Part shown: piece after piece, positions 12,370-14,466 of the stretch
How the letters are laid out: every line of letters begins with the position of its first letter
Numbering within the stretch: position 1 is the first letter of the stretch
NCBI RefSeq assembly: GCF_937876455.1
Contig: NZ_CALFIG010000054.1
Location: forward strand, 1 to 14,466
Origin: an uncultured Flavobacterium sp.
GTDB taxonomy: Bacteria > Bacteroidota > Bacteroidia > Flavobacteriales > Flavobacteriaceae
DNA: 14,466 bases
Direction: 5' to 3'
The notes under the pieces: model-generated
Database searches by the model: none
Seen by the model: only the letters and a program-made list of their open reading frames with translations
Told to the model about the DNA's origin: nothing
Program-made: the position numbers and the translations under genes

Positions 12370-14149
12370 CTTTTCGTTCTAATTCTGCTTGAAATTCTTC
12401 CATAACAGGTTTTACGGTGCTTTCTGGTAAATCGGCAATTCGAATATACATTAAACCATCTACAGAGTTATTAAAAAGTGGATCTACGTTAAATGCCACT
12501 ACACGTGCATTTTGTTTGATGTATTTTTTAATCAGTACAGGCAATCGTAAACTCCCTGGTTCTACTTCGTCAATGATTTTGTCAAATTTATTTAAATCGG
12601 CCTCCGTTTCATTGAATACAAAATCTTTGTCGGCATCTTTTAGTTTTACTTTAAATTCTTTCTTTGGATGCACATATTGTGCTACATAAGGATCATAATA
12701 ATGTGACTTCATAAATTCAATCATCAGTGATTTTGAAAAATCAGAGAATTGATTACTAATACTTACGCCACCTATTAAATATTTATGTTCAGGATGTCTT
12801 AAAGTGGTATGTACAATTCCTTTCCATAATAAAAAGAGAGGCATTGGTTTTTGTTGGTACTCAGAAATAATGAAAGCTCTGCCCATTTCAATAGATTGAC
12901 TCATCATACCATGTAACTCAGGTTCAAAACGGAACAATTCATGTAGATAAAAACCTTCTATACCGTGTTTTTTATAGATGCCATCTCCAAGTCCCATTCT
13001 GTAAGCGCCAGCAATCATTTGAGCCTCGTCGTCCCATAAGAACATATGGTGGTAATATTGATCATATTTGTCTAAATCAATAGCTTCATTAGTACCTTCA
13101 CCCACTTCTCTAAAAGTAATTTCTCTAAGACGACCAATTTCATGAAGTATATTTGGAATTTTTTCAGCTGTAGTTAAAAAAACTTGGTAATTTTTACTTT
13201 GCAACAGCCTGAAATCACCTTCTTTTAATGCGTTTATTTCTTCAATAATTTCACTATGATTTGCTGGTTTTACAATTTGCTTAGGAGGCTTTGGTATAGA
13301 AAGCTTTGGCAATTGTATTTTACTCTCTTCCTCAAAAGCATGAGAAAGCATGTAGGTTTTTCTGCGTAAAAATTCACAAAAATCGGATATTTCAGTGTAT
13401 TCAGCTTGCTCGGCAACAGAAATTGGTTTGCCAATACGCACTTTAATAGTTCTGTTTTTTTGAGTTAATAATTCGCTTGGCAATTTTGCTGTACGAAGGG
13501 TGTCATTTATTTTAGATAGTGTATAAAACAATTTGCTGTTTTGGGCATGAAAATAAATAGGCACAACAGGAACGTTTGCTTTTTTTATAATTTTAATTGC
13601 GCCTTCTTCCCAAGGTTTATCAACAATTAATTTGCCGTCTTTATACGTAGAGACTTCACCTGCAGGAAAAATTCCTAAGGGTTTTCCGTCGCTCAAATGC
13701 CTTAATGTTTCTTTGATGCCTACTACGCTAGATTTACTGTTTTTGTGATTTTCAAAAGGATTAACCGGCATAATATAAGGCTTCATAGGCGCTATGCGAT
13801 GCAATAAGAAATTGGCAATGATTTTAAAATTAGGCTCGCGTTCTAGCATTAATTTTAAAAGTAAAATACCATCTATGCCTCCCAAAGGATGATTTGAAAC
13901 TGTTATATAAGGCCCTTCTTTTGGTAAACGTTTTAAGTCTTCTTCAGGAATTTCGAATTTAATTTGAAATTCATCTAAAATAGCATTTAGAAATTCCAAT
14001 TCACTCAAATGTTTGTGTTTGTCGTAGATTTTATTGAGTGTAGATATTTTTAGCACTTTCATAAGCAACCACCCTGAAAACGTGCCTAAAAAACCATATT
14101 TATCCGTATTTATTACTTTGGCTACTTCTTTAGCAGTAACTAATCCCAT
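12359..14149 (-). CDS. Bifunctional acyltransferase, OlsF-like (PlsC-type plus GNAT-type N-acyltransferase)
   Basis: A fused enzyme expected to make an aminolipid. The C-terminal GNAT-like (OlsB/hemolysin) part would N-acylate the amino acid and the N-terminal PlsC-like part would add the second, ester-linked chain. Numbered from the ATG, the N-terminal domain (about 60-290) has NHPLGGID (H87, D93), an HX5D version of the usual HX4D motif, and FPAGEVS (161-167), the substrate-binding EGxxS equivalent. A linker rich in proline and lysine follows, then the N-acyltransferase domain (about 325-480: REITFREVGEGTNEAIDLDKYD, GAYRMGLGDGIY, FYLHELFRF, EMGRAFI). OlsF of Serratia and Flavobacterium makes ornithine lipid. 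Related Bacteroidota enzymes make glycine lipids, so the amino acid is open. I chose the ATG at 14149 (596 residues): the family begins MGLVTAKEVAK, and the in-frame TTG at 14194 lies upstream of a probable promoter box. Confidence 0.88.
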   Translation of the reverse strand: MGLVTAKEVAKVINTDKYGFLGTFSGWLLMKVLKISTLNKIYDKHKHLSELEFLNAILDEFQIKFEIPEEDLKRLPKEGPYITVSNHPLGGIDGILLLKLMLEREPNFKIIANFLLHRIAPMKPYIMPVNPFENHKNSKSSVVGIKETLRHLSDGKPLGIFPAGEVSTYKDGKLIVDKPWEEGAIKIIKKANVPVVPIYFHAQNSKLFYTLSKINDTLRTAKLPSELLTQKNRTIKVRIGKPISVAEQAEYTEISDFCEFLRRKTYMLSHAFEEESKIQLPKLSIPKPPKQIVKPANHSEIIEEINALKEGDFRLLQSKNYQVFLTTAEKIPNILHEIGRLREITFREVGEGTNEAIDLDKYDQYYHHMFLWDDEAQMIAGAYRMGLGDGIYKKHGIEGFYLHELFRFEPELHGMMSQSIEMGRAFIISEYQQKPMPLFLLWKGIVHTTLRHPEHKYLIGGVSISNQFSDFSKSLMIEFMKSHYYDPYVAQYVHPKKEFKVKLKDADKDFVFNETEADLNKFDKIIDEVEPGSLRLPVLIKKYIKQNARVVAFNVDPLFNNSVDGLMYIRIADLPESTVKPVMEEFQAELERKEKG

Positions 14150-14172
14150 TTGGTATAAATTTATACAAGAAA

Positions 14173-14180
14173 CAAAGATA
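14173..14180 (-). promoter_or_regulatory. Candidate -7 promoter box for the acyltransferase gene
   Basis: On the minus strand TATCTTTG matches TAnnTTTG exactly and lies 23 bases before the ATG at 14149. Transcription would start near 14167, downstream of the alternative TTG at 14194, which supports the shorter protein. No clear -33 TTG was found at the standard distance. Confidence 0.45.
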
Positions 14181-14270
14181 CTAATTCTATTCAAATAGGA
14201 GGTGTTTTACTACATTAATCACAAATTATTCTCAAAAATGTATTATTTTTAACGCATCTGTATATTTTAT

Positions 14271-14290
14271 TCAAAATGAGCTCTTTTTGA
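14271..14290. promoter_or_regulatory. 20-base near-perfect palindrome in a divergent intergenic region
   Basis: TCAAAATGAGCTCTTTTTGA is its own reverse complement except for one mismatched pair (the 7th and 14th bases). It lies between the divergent acyltransferase and xth genes, 24 bases before the xth -7 box, where an operator or a -33-region site would fall. An AT-rich spacer can give such dyads by chance, so the regulatory role is a guess. Confidence 0.3.
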
Positions 14291-14314
14291 GGAAGCTATT
14301 TTAAATATAATTAG

Positions 14315-14322
14315 TAATTTTG
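14315..14322 (+). promoter_or_regulatory. Candidate -7 promoter box for xth
   Basis: TAATTTTG matches TAnnTTTG exactly and lies 16 bases before the xth ATG. A TTG at 14287-14289 is 25 bases upstream, slightly beyond the usual 17-23 base gap, and could serve as a -33 element. The position mirrors the boxes before the Dus and acyltransferase genes. Confidence 0.5.
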
Positions 14323-14338
14323 AACATTTCCCAATAGT

Positions 14339-14466
14339 ATGAAGATAATTTCTTATAATGTAAACGGTATCAGAGCCGCTATTTCAAAAGGTTTTTTAGA
14401 ATGGTTACAGCACGCTAATCCTGATGTGATTTGTTTGCAAGAAATTAAAGCCACAGAAGATCAAAT
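14339..14466 (+). CDS. xth: Exodeoxyribonuclease III, N-terminal part (runs off window end)
   Basis: Only the first 42 codons are in the window. The peptide opens MKIISYNVNGIRAAISKGFLEWL and continues to ICLQEIKATEDQ, the start of the exonuclease III/AP endonuclease family (endonuclease/exonuclease/phosphatase fold). N7 of YNVNGIRA and E35 of LQEIKA correspond to the conserved metal-site residues N7 and E34 of E. coli XthA. The full enzyme, usually about 250-270 residues, cuts at abasic sites and degrades duplex DNA from the 3' end in base excision repair. It is divergent from the acyltransferase gene. The remaining active-site residues cannot be checked here. Confidence 0.93.
   Translation, partial: MKIISYNVNGIRAAISKGFLEWLQHANPDVICLQEIKATEDQ

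Noticed and set aside
12417..12689. Plus-strand open frame inside the acyltransferase gene
   Set aside because: Antisense to a well-supported coding region, low-complexity serine-rich product, no promoter or family signal.
14150..14194. N-terminal extension of the acyltransferase from the TTG at 14194
   Set aside because: The extra 15 residues are not typical of the family, and a -7 promoter box at 14173-14180 would place the transcript start downstream of the TTG.

Overview
This AT-rich window (A/T-rich intergenic spacers, almost no Shine-Dalgarno sites, TAnnTTTG-type -7 promoter boxes close to start codons) looks like the chromosome of a member of the Bacteroidota, most likely family Flavobacteriaceae. 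The protein families and their order fit that group: a flippase, dut, sugar-phosphate nucleotidyltransferase, TPR protein, DUF4292 lipoprotein and EnvC-like protein in a row. This placement rests on recalled families and gene order, not on a database search. The first 29 bases are not biological: they match the 3' end of the Illumina TruSeq read-2 adapter, so the window begins at a contig edge with untrimmed adapter.

Layout. Positions 30-77 may hold the last 15 codons of a gene cut off by the contig edge. Positions 115-6847 hold a tightly packed plus-strand envelope cluster: Wzx/MOP-type flippase, dUTPase (dut, 1-base overlap), NTP-transferase with left-handed beta-helix repeats, secreted TPR protein, DUF4292 lipoprotein, and an EnvC-like coiled-coil/LytM protein whose LytM active site is degenerate. 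A truncated four-helix-bundle (23S rRNA IVS/S23 family) gene, flanked by related AT-rich repeats, interrupts this cluster between dut and the nucleotidyltransferase. A Bax inhibitor-1 family membrane protein follows and closes with a strong TTCG-loop terminator at 7571-7593.

Positions 7646-9721 carry two separate metabolic genes: a tRNA-dihydrouridine synthase and a D-2-hydroxyacid dehydrogenase. Positions 9810-12334 hold a run of small membrane proteins around a membrane-anchored M48 metalloprotease: TM2 protein, a REP-like long hairpin, DUF2752, a DUF4870-like protein overlapping the M48 gene by 17 bases, and DUF805. This run ends at a near-perfect bidirectional terminator (12340-12369) shared with the convergent minus-strand gene.

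The minus-strand gene (12359-14149) is a fused O-acyltransferase/N-acyltransferase of the OlsF type, expected to make ornithine or glycine lipids. Across a divergent spacer with a 20-base near-palindrome, the window ends in the first 42 codons of exodeoxyribonuclease III. No rRNA, tRNA, CRISPR array, transposase, prophage or recognisable defence system was seen. Most of the window is ordinary core genome. The parts worth a second look are the decayed four-helix-bundle gene with its repeats, the REP-like hairpin, the inactive LytM domain, the acyltransferase fusion and the M48 membrane-protein cluster.
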